Under the pieces are notes generated by a model. That model ran no database searches. It was not told the DNA's origin and saw only the letters and a list, made by a program, of their open reading frames with translations. The translations under genes were made by a program, and so were the position numbers. Source: Triatoma infestans (taxonomy: Eukaryota; Arthropoda; Insecta; Hemiptera; Reduviidae). From it: DNA of 64,000 nucleotides. Positions 29,101 to 34,989 of this stretch are shown here, piece after piece. Every line of letters starts with the position of its first letter. The stretch's first letter is position 1. The stretch is from NCBI GenBank assembly GCA_011037195.1, contig JAAEAF010003524.1, positions 1 to 64,000 of the forward strand, in the 5' to 3' direction.

Positions 29101-29801
29101 AAGCTCATTATATCTGTATTAGAAATAAGTGCGGAAAATCGTTAAATAATAATATACAAAATTAAATAATAAAGCTAGATTGATGACTGTGTGGAGACTT
29201 GTTTGATAGTGTATATAATTTGAGGTCAACCTGTAACAAAGACTCAATAACTACTAAAAATTTATATTTGTTAGTATTAAATGTTGGTGGAAAGCCGGTC
29301 TGAAAAAACTAAGGGTTCCTATATTTTATAGTATTTTAATTCAAATGTTCAGCTAACACTGTCATCAATCATTTTGGAAATAATTGTTCAATGTTCTCAA
29401 ATCAATTAAATGAATCAAATGGATAAAATTATATTTTTCACAAGTTTATGAAATTGATTGATTTATTTGATGAGAGAGTAAGTGGATTTAAAAAAAAAAA
29501 GTTGAGAAAAATACTTAATTTAAGAACTTACGTTAATATTATTAATATTTTAACAATTGTAGCAAATCTTAACATTTATCTAATTGAATGATAACAATTG
29601 AAGATTTATCTAATTGAAGAATTAACATTGAAAATTAAATTTTTTTTTTTTTAGGGTGAATATGCAAGGAACCAAGGTCTTGGTGGGATCATGTTTTGGA
29701 CCATTGATTATGATGATTTCAATGGCGATTGTGGGCATGGTAAATTTCCACTCATAAACGCTGGTCGTTCAGGTTTACTGGGAGAGAAAAAAGAGAATTA
29801 A
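1517..29801 (+). CDS. Secreted GH18 chitinase-like protein, chitinase-6-like, catalytic Glu replaced (gene 1, 8 exons)
   Basis: Joined coding exons are 1517-1577, 1688-1879, 18418-18677, 22209-22333, 22415-22532, 22633-22800, 23598-23723 and 29655-29801. They total 1197 nt and stay in one frame from ATG to TAA (398 aa). Seen: a hydrophobic signal peptide (residues 1-20), the GH18 beta-1 motif CYYTNW, paired Cys in CYYTNW and VCTHL, SIGG, the catalytic-loop motif FDGINLDWQFP, LTYDYH, LGIPNFGR and MFWTID. Family knowledge: this order and spacing are those of group VI insect chitinases (Cht6), which act on chitin outside the cell. Odd: the motif reads N146 and Q150 where active enzymes have Asp and the proton-donor Glu, so hydrolysis is not expected. 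The Trp of SIGGW is Thr109, and exons 5 and 6 are 4 and 6 codons shorter than in gene 2. There is no chitin-binding domain or linker; the protein stops soon after the barrel. No frame break is present, so it is probably an expressed pseudoenzyme. Its ligand is unknown. Confidence 0.9.
1688..1879 (+). CDS. Gene 1 exon 2: GH18 N-terminal strand
   Basis: Encodes the beta-1 region (KIVCYYTNW), the VCTHLIYAF motif and the D-QDIT segment before the first long loop. The acceptor TTTTTAG ends at 1687. The donor is GTGAGC at 1880 (phase 1), placed by alignment with the matching exon of gene 2. The following intron is about 16.5 kb. Confidence 0.88.
2195..3184 (+). mobile_element. RepA copy, full length
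   Basis: Starts with the hairpin CTCTTACTCCTAGTAAGAG, followed by a TG-rich microsatellite near 2320 and CCATGGGAT. Three module starts near CGGAAG follow at about 2450, 2737 and 3039. It ends with GAGAAAGT, the GTGTGAGTGTTTCATAC hairpin and CAGA plus a T-run. No coding capacity. Best reference copy for the structure. Confidence 0.8.
3900..4945 (+). mobile_element. RepA copy, diverged, with nested SINE-C
   Basis: Shares the CACCATGGG segment, CCGGAAGTAC module starts, AAAAATGGCTC cores and the GTGTGAGTGTTTCACA end. It is interrupted at 4505-4685 by a SINE with exact target-site duplications. The preceding 3230-3890 looks like a still older, rearranged relative. Confidence 0.65.
4505..4685 (-). 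mobile_element. SINE-C (tRNA-derived) with 14-bp target-site duplication
   Basis: On the minus strand it starts GGGGCGGGTGTTGG, with an A-box-like TTGGTGTATTGG and a B box AGTTCGAGTCC, like a tRNA-derived SINE head. It is flanked by exact 14-bp repeats ATTAGTTTATTATA at 4491-4504 and 4686-4699, which proves it inserted into the older RepA copy. Confidence 0.7.
5506..6035 (+). mobile_element. RepA copy, 3' truncated
   Basis: Begins with a decayed start hairpin (GGTAAGAGAAGTATTATAATCGTG), followed by the CCATGGGATC segment and one module. It stops inside the second module. Confidence 0.6.
6236..6474 (+). mobile_element. SINE-A (tRNA-Glu-like head)
   Basis: Contains the anticodon-arm-like CTTTCGTGCGAG and the B-box-like GGGTTAGATTCCC, then the family body GACCCAGCATCGTGAT and the end CTGTTGCGCCATAGGG plus a T-run. 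Nearly exact flanking repeats AGTATGTCTAA / AGCATGTCTAA lie at 6225-6235 and 6475-6485. Its 5' part is shortened compared with the copy at 15.9 kb. Confidence 0.7.
6540..7315 (-). repeat. Old RepA-related sequence
   Basis: Scattered matches to the RepA start region in reverse (CAGACAGACACAT, CATTCGCTAAAAACATTTTTTT near 7230-7290). The rest is too diverged to delimit. No gene seen. Confidence 0.3.
7319..8309 (-). mobile_element. RepA copy, full length, reverse
   Basis: Reads from CTGGTGTGAAACACTCACAC through module cores (ATTTTTGAGAAAATTGC) and an ACACAC tract near 8163 to CCTCTTACTACGAGTAAGAG. Both terminal hairpins and the subterminal inverted repeat are present. Confidence 0.8.
8310..9000. 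other. Intronic AT-rich DNA, nothing recognised
   Basis: Part of gene 1 intron 2. Short open frames on both strands at 8519-8837 have no recognisable motif and are what AT-rich sequence gives by chance. Confidence 0.4.
9000..9960 (+). repeat. Old RepA fragments
   Basis: Diverged module pieces: CGATTTTCTCATAAGTGATTCC near 9030, TTGCGATTAAACAAACGGCTCC near 9730 and CTGGGAAAATTCATTT near 9820. About 400 nt between them show nothing recognisable. Confidence 0.4.
10120..10580 (-). pseudogene. Helitron helicase fragment, decayed
   Basis: Translated on the minus strand, the segment around 10164-10540 reads NEELIFIEDLCLAM, then PNRSIN, then a Phe-Val-x-EN stretch, EQKIAFDIII and TGGTCRLG. Family knowledge: the same order (NEAL-IEDLC, APNR, FV-N, EQ-AYD-I, GGTGKT) marks the start of the Pif1-like helicase in Helitron RepHel proteins. 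Here the Walker A lysine is gone (GGTGKT reads GGTCRL), an early stop lies upstream and the frame ends at 10164, so it is dead. Only about 130 residues remain; no Rep domain or element ends are seen. It shows that rolling-circle elements have been active in this genome. Confidence 0.6.
11072..11230 (-). mobile_element. Isolated 3' end of the RNase H LINE
   Basis: Nearly identical to 11979-12107 (CTATACACAAGACACCAGC, CCTCCCTAAGATATTCGAAAG), the 3' end of the LINE about 0.9 kb to the right. It is a second, heavily truncated copy in the same orientation. Confidence 0.6.
11240..11970. other. Intronic DNA, little recognised
   Basis: A RepA end fragment (GTGAAACACTCTCACGGATTT) occurs near 11770. 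Otherwise no motif or open frame of note. Confidence 0.4.
11975..13620 (-). pseudogene. RNase H-bearing LINE (I-like), 3' half, frameshifted
   Basis: Minus-strand pieces follow ORF2 order. The RT thumb reads RYLGVTLDSELSWRSHI (near 13400-13520). RNase H reads KIFTDGSK (near 12820), SSISTAELFAVYKALEHI and LIPGHVGIRDNESADKAA (near 12480-12540). A C-terminal Cys/His motif follows, CSACNTTLTVPHILLECSKY (near 12160-12230). Several frameshifts and an internal A-run break it. Family knowledge: RNase H after RT is typical of I-group LINEs. The 5' half, with endonuclease and the RT palm, is missing. Confidence 0.75.
13620..14200. other. Intronic DNA, nothing recognised
   Basis: AT-rich stretch of gene 1 intron 2 between the LINE and an old RepA copy. 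No supported gene or repeat boundary. Confidence 0.4.
14205..14935 (-). mobile_element. RepA older subfamily copy, reverse
   Basis: Contains TTCAAATAGAAGTGATAG, GAAAATCGTTGGAGCCGTTTTCGAG-like cores, TTTCCGGTGAAAACTCAATTTC and an end CCTCTTATTAAGGAGTAAGA. It differs consistently from the young copies (AAAAGTGATAG in place of AAAAGTTGTAG), as do other old copies here. Confidence 0.6.
14940..15885. other. Intronic DNA with one old RepA piece
   Basis: CATCAACCGGAAGGGC near 15150 belongs to a RepA fragment. The rest shows no gene. Confidence 0.35.
15888..16147 (+). mobile_element. SINE-A, near-complete, with 13-bp target-site duplication
   Basis: Head reads GTTGGTCGAGTGGCTAGCAC (A box), CTCGCCTTTCGTGCGAG (anticodon arm with TTC in the loop, as in tRNA-Glu) and GGTTCGATTCCC (B box). 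The body runs to CTGTTGCGCCATCGGGG. Flanks AAAAGGTTCTGTC / AAAAGGTGCTGTC (15875-15887, 16148-16160) are target-site duplications with one mismatch. Best copy of the family in the window. Confidence 0.85.
16161..17270. other. Intronic DNA, nothing recognised
   Basis: About 1.1 kb of gene 1 intron 2 with only short chance frames and no recognised repeat. Confidence 0.4.
17275..17490 (-). mobile_element. SINE-B copy, reverse
   Basis: Matches the SINE-B body: ATTCGGACAGTGTACTCTCG, CAGACAGTGAACTATAGGGGC, CTCCTAGGGAGG and AAATCTAAGGCAGCAC. A decayed tRNA-like head at the right ends TTCCC. Diverged. Confidence 0.6.
17560..18245 (+). pseudogene. Tc1-like transposase relic
   Basis: Broken plus-strand frames carry MSWANEQHRIHA near 17597 and GENFVFVFDNSRSYFAQEVI near 18130. 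These match in order the W-NEH and VFMDDNARPH-A segments of Tc1/mariner-superfamily transposases. Stops and shifts occur throughout. No terminal inverted repeats were identified. Confidence 0.4.
18418..18677 (+). CDS. Gene 1 exon 3: catalytic-loop exon with N146 and Q150
   Basis: 260 nt, the same length as its counterpart in gene 2. It carries SIGGT (canonical SIGGW) and FDGINLDWQFP (canonical FDG-DxDWEYP). The acceptor TTTCAG ends at 18417; the donor GTAATA is at 18678, phase 0. Open frame upstream of 18418 is intronic read-through. Confidence 0.9.
18720..20220. other. Gene 1 intron 3, mostly unrecognised
   Basis: Contains an isolated RepA end (CTGGTATGAAACACTCACTT near 19960). Minus-strand open pieces near 19640-19790 have no recognised family. 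No gene called. Confidence 0.35.
20225..21480 (-). pseudogene. Jockey-like LINE reverse transcriptase relic
   Basis: The minus strand encodes the RT block FAGVPQGSILRPVLYSIYVADMP (palm motif around the PQG loop), a following segment with NKWGIKINAEKSK, and YLGLYL. This order is that of Jockey-group ORF2. The YADD-box region is degraded, and the PQG block occurs twice because of a tandem duplication. No endonuclease region is seen. Confidence 0.7.
20907..21340. repeat. 217-bp tandem duplication inside the LINE
   Basis: Unit 1 is 20907-21123 and unit 2 is 21124-21340. By eye they differ at only about three positions. The repeat joins exactly at ACACGGTATG. Confidence 0.85.
21525..22142 (-). 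mobile_element. RepA older subfamily copy, reverse
   Basis: Carries GAAAATCGTTGTAACAGTTTTCGAG-like cores, TTCAAATAAAAGTGATAG, AAACTCAATTTCGAAAATC and the end CTTCCTCTTATTTAGGAATAAGAG. It abuts the LINE relic. Confidence 0.6.
22209..22333 (+). CDS. Gene 1 exon 4: GH18 barrel
   Basis: 125 nt, matching gene 2 exactly in length. Encodes the helix after the catalytic strand and the strand RLMVTMTVP through YDLLNLQK. The acceptor TTTCCAG ends at 22208 and the donor GTAAGT is at 22334 (phase 2). Confidence 0.9.
22415..22532 (+). CDS. Gene 1 exon 5: YDYH strand
   Basis: Completes Lys213 and encodes DFFNLLTYDYHLS, the GH18 M/L-x-YD motif whose Tyr and Asp line the active site. It is 12 nt shorter than the gene 2 exon because of an in-frame deletion near its 3' end. 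Donor GTAACT at 22533, phase 0. Confidence 0.88.
22633..22800 (+). CDS. Gene 1 exon 6: LGIPNFGR
   Basis: Begins DAT after the acceptor AAAAG at 22632 and ends at Tyr-Tyr-Asp. It encodes LNLGIPNFGR, the barrel strand that reads LGIPTYGR in typical Cht6 proteins, and a GAPSKG loop. It is 18 nt shorter than gene 2 exon 6. Phase 0 at both ends. Confidence 0.88.
22826..23072 (-). mobile_element. RepA copy with internal deletion
   Basis: Only about 245 nt. The left end TGGTGTGTAATATTCACAC and the right end ACAATACTTTCTCTTAC are both present, but all internal modules are gone. It sits in gene 1 intron 6. Confidence 0.65.
23090..23462 (-). mobile_element. RepA older fragment, reverse
   Basis: Shares TCAATTTGTCCAGAAAAATG, AATAAAAGTGATTAA and the end GCAATACTCCCTCCTGAAAC with older RepA copies. 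Together with the short copy it fills most of intron 6. Confidence 0.45.
23598..23723 (+). CDS. Gene 1 exon 7
   Basis: 126 nt, same size and phase as in gene 2. Begins with Ile-Cys, where that Cys is expected to pair with the DCG Cys of exon 8, and ends with the WVGFDDEES-AK segment conserved in GH18 chitinases. Acceptor TTTCAG ends at 23597; donor GTAATT is at 23724. Confidence 0.9.
23847..24830 (+). mobile_element. RepA copy, full length
   Basis: Starts ACTTTCTCTTGCTCCTAGTAAGAGG. It has a (TG)n tract near 23980-24003 and two near-complete modules whose CCGGAAGT starts are about 283 bp apart (24114, 24396), with a third beginning near 24692. It ends GGAGTAAGAGAAAGT, then GTGTGAGTGTTTCACAC and CAGA plus T-run. 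Confidence 0.8.
24840..25140. other. Intronic spacer, nothing recognised
   Basis: AT-rich tract of gene 1 intron 7 between two RepA copies in opposite orientations. Confidence 0.4.
25147..25915 (-). mobile_element. RepA copy, internally rearranged, reverse
   Basis: Both ends are intact (TCTGGTGTGAAACACTCACAC and CCTCTTACTAGGAGTAAGAG). Inside, the segment CCACCCTCCCCCATAAGTGG occurs twice (near 25264 and 25494), as do the Cys-free start-region motifs around ATGCTGTTCACA. Confidence 0.7.
26140..26650 (+). pseudogene. Mariner transposase relic A
   Basis: Plus-strand pieces encode an ETW-like block before DPPLYARE-like residues, KAGKAMA, then HQDNAPSHKT and a Tyr-Ser-Pro motif. This is the order of the mariner DDD/D core (HQDNAPAH, PYSPDL). 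There are several stops and frameshifts. It shares long near-identical stretches with relic B about 2.3 kb downstream (CAAAACTGCAACACGTTTGG). Confidence 0.65.
26650..27300. other. Intronic DNA, nothing recognised
   Basis: A 105-codon minus-strand open frame at 26579-26896 partly overlaps the mariner relic and shows no known domain. Confidence 0.35.
27303..27560. repeat. Imperfect inverted repeat with hammerhead-like motifs
   Basis: Arms 27303-27398 and 27455-27560 pair imperfectly around a 56-nt AT-rich loop. The left arm, read on the minus strand, contains CTGAGGA...GAAACGTC. The right arm, on the plus strand, contains the mutated version CGAGGA...AAACATC. Arm order resembles the inverted repeat at 57.8 kb. 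Confidence 0.6.
28205..28935 (+). pseudogene. Mariner transposase relic B
   Basis: Longer than relic A. It adds an N-terminal part: FKRGRTSTQD, DCRLKLTEVAWIVSIS and GAHHILTEIL, equivalent to the helix-turn-helix region of mariner. The catalytic-domain pieces shared with relic A follow, including LDPPLYARE and VNAPSHKT. In-frame stops make it inactive. Terminal inverted repeats were not found. Confidence 0.65.
28969..29005 (-). repeat. 37-bp match to the flank of the 57.8-kb inverted repeat
   Basis: Exactly the reverse complement of 58037-58073 (core GGTTCCGCAGAGCTGGAAAG). Probably a fragment of the same, perhaps Penelope-like, element. Confidence 0.6.
29010..29640. other. End of gene 1 intron 7, nothing recognised
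   Basis: Very AT-rich, ending in the polypyrimidine tract of the exon 8 acceptor. Confidence 0.4.
29655..29801 (+). CDS. Gene 1 exon 8: last barrel strand and stop
   Basis: Encodes GLGGIMFWTIDYDDFNGDCG, with the conserved active-site Trp365, then a short tail ending GEKKEN and TAA. The acceptor follows a long T-tract ending TTAG at 29654. It lacks the roughly 115-residue tail that gene 2 exon 8 adds. Confidence 0.9.
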   Translation, partial: GEYARNQGLGGIMFWTIDYDDFNGDCGHGKFPLINAGRSGLLGEKKEN

Positions 29802-30275
29802 AAATCATATTATTGTTGTAATATCCATTTACTTAATTAATTATCTTTTGTTTTCACTTTTGTGAATTAATTATTCTCTGTTTATATGAAATGTGATAAT
29901 CGATCATTGATATTAAGAAAGCCTGGAAAAAAAAAAAATAGGTATAACATTTTTACTTGATGAGATTTTAATTCAAATCTTCACTTTAATAGTGAAAGCA
30001 ATTTTGAAAAGAAAAATAAGAATATTTTTAATATTCACATGTGTATACTTAACTTAATTTTCTTCTTCTTTTTATGAGAACGAAATGTAATATGAAGAAT
30101 GCTGGATTATGAAGGCATTTAATTATTTGTTTGAATATTATATAATTAAATTTCTGAGACTCAATTAAGGAATTTACAAATATTTATCAAAACCTTTACT
30201 GATTTTACGATCTATATAAATTAAGAAAATATAATAATGAAACCTTATTGAATTTTAATTTGGAAGGGAATATTC

Positions 30276-30281
30276 AATAAA
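30276..30281 (+). other. Candidate poly(A) signal of gene 1
   Basis: AATAAA about 475 nt after the stop codon and just before the Jockey LINE insertion. Other weak variants occur closer to the stop in this AT-rich tract, so the choice is uncertain. Confidence 0.3.
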
Positions 30282-30376
30282 TATACACTTTATTAAAATG
30301 ACATTTTCTTAAAAAAAAAATTTACAAAAATTTACTTTAACTATGTCTTACACTTTTTATAGTTTAATCTATATAA

Positions 30377-32236
30377 ATTAATAAATTCACTGGTACCCAC
30401 AACTCTACCCACAAAAGGCAGAATAACAGTAACAGACACAACTGGCTACCAGGACACATACTCAACCTAATTCATGAAAAAAACAGAATTCGAAAAGTAT
30501 GGCAGAGGACTAGGAACCCGTCAGACAAGACTCACTTCAACCGACTAGCTAGACGAATTAAATGGGAACTTGACAATCACAGAATCTCCAGATACGGATC
30601 TTACTTAGAGGGTTTAACTCCGGGTGACTCTTGTCTCTGGAAAGAAACTAAAAAGCTTCTTAATGAACATTGCCAGATATTCTCACTGCAAGTTAGTGAC
30701 AGACTTGCAACTAGTGATGAAGAAAAATGCGAAGTAATAGCAACATATTTAGAAAATAAATTCACACAATCTCACCAGACAGACCAAGACACTGACGAAC
30801 ACATCAACCATGAACTGCAGCAACCTCATCACACCGTAGAGCTTCCTATCTCATTTACTTCCCCTTCAGAAATAACCTCCATAATCAAAACACTTCCTAA
30901 CAAAAAGACTCCCGGAGACGACCTAATACCGACCATTCTTTTAAAAAATCTACCTCCGAATGGTGTCGCTTTCTTAACCTCAATCTTTAATGCATGTTTC
31001 CGAATGGGTTACTTTCCTAAAAAATGGAAGAATGCAATAATAGTTGTATTCCACAAAGCCGGTAAACCAAAAAACGACCCGAATAGCTATCGACCAATTA
31101 GCCTTCTAAACTCTCTCTCAAAAGTATTTGAGAAAATAATCTATAGACGACTGTTAAAACATCTGACTGACACAAACGCAATTCCACCGCATCAATTCGG
31201 ATTCAGACCAAAACACTCACCAGTACATCAAATTAAGAGAATTACAGAATACATAGTACACAATTTTGAAAAAAGGAAACATACTGCAGCGATATTTCTA
31301 GACGTAGCCGCTGCGTTCGACACAGTTTGGCACTCAGGACTACTCTACAAATTCAGACACACAAACGCATCTGACTACATTACTCAAATCATAGGATCTT
31401 TTTTAAGGGACAGAACATTTCAGGTAAGAGTCAACAACACATATAGTACTAGACGCCAAATTCTCGCGGGACTACCGCAAGGTGCAATCATCAGTCCTAT
31501 ACTCTTTAACCTTTACTGTTCGGACATACCTGAACCGACTTCAGCTACTTTAGCCACACACGCAGATGACACAATGATAGCCTCAACTAACCAAAGCATC
31601 ACTGACTTACAAACAAGTATAGACATCATTACAAAATGGTTCCAAAAATGGAAGCTACGTCTCAACATCACTAAAACTGAAGCAAAAATTTTTTCTCTTC
31701 GGAGATTTCAAAATGAAGACCTTCGGCGACTAAAACTAAACAACCAGGAAATATCCTGGAAACCGAAGGACCAAGGAGTGCGCTATCTTGGTGTAATCCT
31801 TGACACCAGACTCACCTGGAGACTACACATTAACAACAAACTACAACAAGCATACAGCCGATTGAAGCAGTTATATCCACTTATAAACAGAAATATACCA
31901 CTCAAACACTCCTGTACAGTACTTCTTTATAAGACGCTTCTCAGACCTCTGTTGACATACGCTTACCCAGTCTGGATAACTGCCAGCAACACATTGACGA
32001 AACGACTTCAGACATTTCAAAACAAAGTACTCCGAATTGCTTTAAGAGCCCCTTGGTTCACCAGAAACACACAAATACACAGAGAACTAGACATTACAGA
32101 TATTCACACACACATGACTAAATTAACAGACAACTTCTTCCTCACACTTCACACATTATCCTCAACGTCCCACTACAACATAGGGGAACCTACTCAATCT
32201 AGAAGACTAAAACCGCGACTCTACCAAGATTTATGA
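30377..32236 (+). CDS. Jockey-type LINE ORF2, reverse transcriptase, 5' truncated
   Basis: One frame is open without a stop from just after TAA at 30374 to TGA at 32236 (619 codons); the first internal ATG is at 31004. Seen: YRPISLLNSLSKVFEKII, HQFGFRPKHSP, FLDVAAAFDTVWH (first catalytic Asp), AGLPQGAIISPILF, HADDTM (catalytic Asp pair; usually FADDTA) and RYLGVILDTRLTW. Family knowledge: this is the RT of Jockey-group LINEs, which copy RNA at a nicked target. The endonuclease and ORF1 are missing, as after 5' truncation on insertion. The lack of stops implies a recent insertion. It lies about 0.6 kb past gene 1 in the same orientation. Confidence 0.85.
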   Translation: MNKFTGTHNSTHKRQNNSNRHNWLPGHILNLIHEKNRIRKVWQRTRNPSDKTHFNRLARRIKWELDNHRISRYGSYLEGLTPGDSCLWKETKKLLNEHCQIFSLQVSDRLATSDEEKCEVIATYLENKFTQSHQTDQDTDEHINHELQQPHHTVELPISFTSPSEITSIIKTLPNKKTPGDDLIPTILLKNLPPNGVAFLTSIFNACFRMGYFPKKWKNAIIVVFHKAGKPKNDPNSYRPISLLNSLSKVFEKIIYRRLLKHLTDTNAIPPHQFGFRPKHSPVHQIKRITEYIVHNFEKRKHTAAIFLDVAAAFDTVWHSGLLYKFRHTNASDYITQIIGSFLRDRTFQVRVNNTYSTRRQILAGLPQGAIISPILFNLYCSDIPEPTSATLATHADDTMIASTNQSITDLQTSIDIITKWFQKWKLRLNITKTEAKIFSLRRFQNEDLRRLKLNNQEISWKPKDQGVRYLGVILDTRLTWRLHINNKLQQAYSRLKQLYPLINRNIPLKHSCTVLLYKTLLRPLLTYAYPVWITASNTLTKRLQTFQNKVLRIALRAPWFTRNTQIHRELDITDIHTHMTKLTDNFFLTLHTLSSTSHYNIGEPTQSRRLKPRLYQDL

Positions 32237-32329
32237 AATAACATATTTTTACCCCTAATCTCTATGTGTAAAGCTCTTGGTGAGCTGGCCCATATTATGA
32301 TTTGTAAATAATAAAAAAAAAAAAAAAAA
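30385..32329 (+). mobile_element. Jockey-type LINE, 5' truncated, with poly(A) tail
   Basis: The body carries the RT frame, a short 3' UTR and a 17-nt A tail at 32313-32329. Base use is markedly less AT-rich and more C-rich than the flanks. A target-site duplication was not evident by eye. Confidence 0.75.
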
Positions 32330-33640
32330 GTTGACTGATCAAAAAAAAAAAAATCAAGCTTAAACATTTGCGTAACTTTCTCCTATTGTATTTTCTATGT
32401 ACCAATCTACAAATTTGCTAAAAATCGGAGATTTTTCCAAAATATCTAACTCTCAAAAATAATTTTTTCAACAAAAATATTTCAAATAATAGTGATAAGT
32501 TTTTATATAAATGTAGGTTTGTATATGAAATTTAAACAAAATCTTTAGGGGAAAAAAAAAAATGAAATTGTAATGGCGTACTTTATTGTAAAGATTTACT
32601 ATATTGTAAAGATATGACTTAGGATACTCAAGAAATGAAAGCGAATTTGGTTTTCATTATTTTGCATATTAGTTCTGTAGGTAGTTGAGTTAAACTAGAA
32701 AGTATAATATTTTGTTGGAAATATGAATAAATAAGTAAATATATTCAATTTAACAATATTGAAACACTAAGAATATATAAATAGATCTGATCTAATTGAG
32801 GATGAACAAATGTGTTACGCAAAACAAAATATAGACAGCAGAAGAAAAAAAGAGGGAGCAAGAGAATAGAGTAAGACAGTATTATATTTTGGTAAGTTGT
32901 GAATCAACATACATAGGAAAAAAATTAACATAAATAAACCCTTACTCACAATGGCTTAAGCAATTTGCAAGGCCACATTCAACTTTTTTTCATTAACCTT
33001 ATGTAAATTCACTTTTATGAAAAGATTTATGTTTTTTTGAACATAAAAATATTTAAAAAGCAGAGTGAATATAATTTTAATTAATCTATTCACTAAGATA
33101 TGATAGAAGAACAATAATTATAAAAGAATGACTGTACTGATTTCATGTTCTTTGAACATTAAAAACTACTAAATTTTATTTTTAAAATAATCACCAAAAA
33201 AAAGAGGGGAAAACGTATAAAATAACTAGATAACACTTCACACATTCTTTATACCTGCTCTACAGAAGATGTTTCAGCTGCTGAAAGAGATAGAACACTA
33301 TCAAAATAAATTTTTCAGAAAAATTGTTTCAAATAAAAGTAATAAATGTTTTTATAATTATTATATATAGGGAAATCTTCTCGAAGCCCATTTCAAGAAA
33401 AATCATACTTTTGAAAACCGAATTTCTACAAACATAATTTTTTAACCATCTATAATACTCCTCCTTATTGACTTCATGATTTTGAAACAGTCCTCCTGAT
33501 GATTTTTGGCTGATTCTTCCTCTGCTAGCAGTACAAGAAAATAAAACATGGAATTGAATTTCTGTTTAATTTTATATCAAATTTAGTAAATGTTTTCACA
33601 TATTTATTAATGAGGAGCTTATGGTACTTTTGGCACTTAT
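32330..33640. other. Intergenic AT-rich DNA with old RepA fragments
   Basis: Old RepA pieces near 32360-32560 and 33270-33420 (TTCAAATAATAGTGATAAG, TTCAAATAAAAGTAATAAA). No gene recognised. Confidence 0.4.
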
Positions 33641-33648
33641 ATGTACCA

Positions 33649-33679
33649 AGAGTATATAACAATATATGTTATATACTCT
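33649..33679. repeat. Short perfect palindrome
   Basis: AGAGTATATAACA and its reverse complement with a 5-nt loop, beside two direct copies of TTATGGTAC. Function unknown; may be chance in AT-rich DNA. Confidence 0.5.
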
Positions 33680-34039
33680 TATGTACTTATGGTACTTTTT
33701 TCTATTTCGATGTAGACAGATCATTTCTGGTGTTAATGCGTGCTCTAGAACAGCCTTATTACAATTCTATTAATTGTAGCACGAGACTATCGAATAGATC
33801 GTGCGTAATTTACAGTAAATTTTTTATTAAAAATTCCAAATTAAGGTTAATTAGTTGTAGTTTAGTGCAATTTTCTAATCATCTATTTGAATACAAAAAT
33901 TTCCGAAATTTCTCTGTTTTTAACCAAATTGTGCTTCCTTATATATATAATATACATCGAAATTTCTTTCCATCCAATAGGAGTTAAAAACTCACATTAA
34001 TTGAGTTCAAGTTTTTATTTCTTTTTAAATAAACATTGT

Positions 34040-34500
34040 TATGATGGTGAATGGATAGAGGAGAAGGTGAGGAGGATGCAACTCTGGAACTCCCTCCGGG
34101 GACTGACGCAGGCAAAGATCTGCTTGGGAGATTTCCAAAAAGATCGGAGGCATGCAATGGTCTCAGTAAGAACAAGCTCCGCATTCTTACGGGTTTCCTC
34201 ATGGGGCACTGAAGACATGGAGAAGGCTGGGCTTGGGGAGAGATAGCACGTGCAGATTCTGTGGGGCGGGGGAGGAGGAAACTCTGATACATCTCCTTAC
34301 AGACTGTGAGGCTGTCACCCAGAGAAGATTTAAGAGCCTGGGTAGCTACCAAGAAGTTGAGGAGAATATATATCCTCCTCACCTTCCAGAATATTGAGAT
34401 TCCTAAGATGCGTTAATCTAGTGGGAGTGCTGTAGGCGAGATGCTCTGTAGGCTAGCCAGCGGCATCCAAGGGGCATGGCAAAAAGAAAAATGGTGAATT
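34040..34500 (+). pseudogene. LINE C-terminal fragment with Cys/His motif
   Basis: Plus-strand reading gives LWNSLRGLTQAKICLGDF, ILTGFLMGH and STCRFCGAGEEETLIHLLTDCEA, the CxxC...H...C motif at the end of RNase H-bearing LINE ORF2 proteins. A stop interrupts it. The higher GC contrasts with the surroundings. Confidence 0.6.
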
Positions 34501-34985
34501 GCATGTAAATTTCGTTGATATTCTTTGTTTAACTATTGTAAATGTCTGTTGGTAAAATTCTCTTGTATTCAGCTTAACTTTCCAGAAATTGCAGAAGGAG
34601 AAAAATCAGTGCTAGAAGAGATCGATCGCAGGAAACTGGCTTGGTTCGGCCATCTGAAGAGAATTCCAGAGAGCAGAGTGCCCAAAGCAGTGCTAGAATG
34701 GAACCCACCAGGCCGACGGAAAAGAGGCAGACCCAGAAATAACTGGAGGATTGAAGTGGAAGAGGTAATGGCTGGGAAGGGACTCTGCGAAGAGGATGCA
34801 ATGGATAGGGACAAATGGAGGCGCAATATTGATGTGTGAGTGCTCTGTATAGACGTAGGACATAAAGTAAATGGGACAGTTCAAGCATTTGGTCTGAGGG
34901 ACCCCTAATACTTGAGGAAAACTCCTTAAAAAAAAAAATCCAGATGTGCCTCCTCACCTTCCAGAATATTGAGATTCCTAAGATG
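34374..34985. repeat. 37-bp direct repeat flanking the LINE fragment
   Basis: Identical 37-nt copies at 34374-34410 and 34949-34985 (core CACCTTCCAGAATATTGAG) bracket about 540 nt containing the RTE-like fragment. Confidence 0.75.
34560..34938 (+). pseudogene. RTE-like LINE 3' fragment with poly(A)
   Basis: Encodes DRRKLAWFGHLKRIPESR and WNPPGRRKRGRPRNNWRIEV. This RRL-WFGHV-RM...GRRKRGRPR signature lies at the C-terminus of RTE-type and related LINE proteins. It ends at TGA 34839 with about 90 nt of 3' UTR and an A-run. 5' truncated. Confidence 0.65.
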
Positions 34986-34989
34986 GTTT

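Noticed and set aside
1517..29801. Gene 1 as a pseudogene because of the lost catalytic Glu and Trp
   Set aside because: All exons join in one frame with canonical splice sites and no stops, and the key structural Cys are kept. A non-catalytic protein fits better.
33610..33987. 125-codon plus-strand frame
   Set aside because: No motif, AT-driven composition and a short palindrome near its start. Not supported as a gene.
34574..34957. 127-codon minus-strand frame and its overlapping partners
   Set aside because: Shadows of the plus-strand RTE-like C-terminus, which has the recognisable GRRKRGRPR motif.
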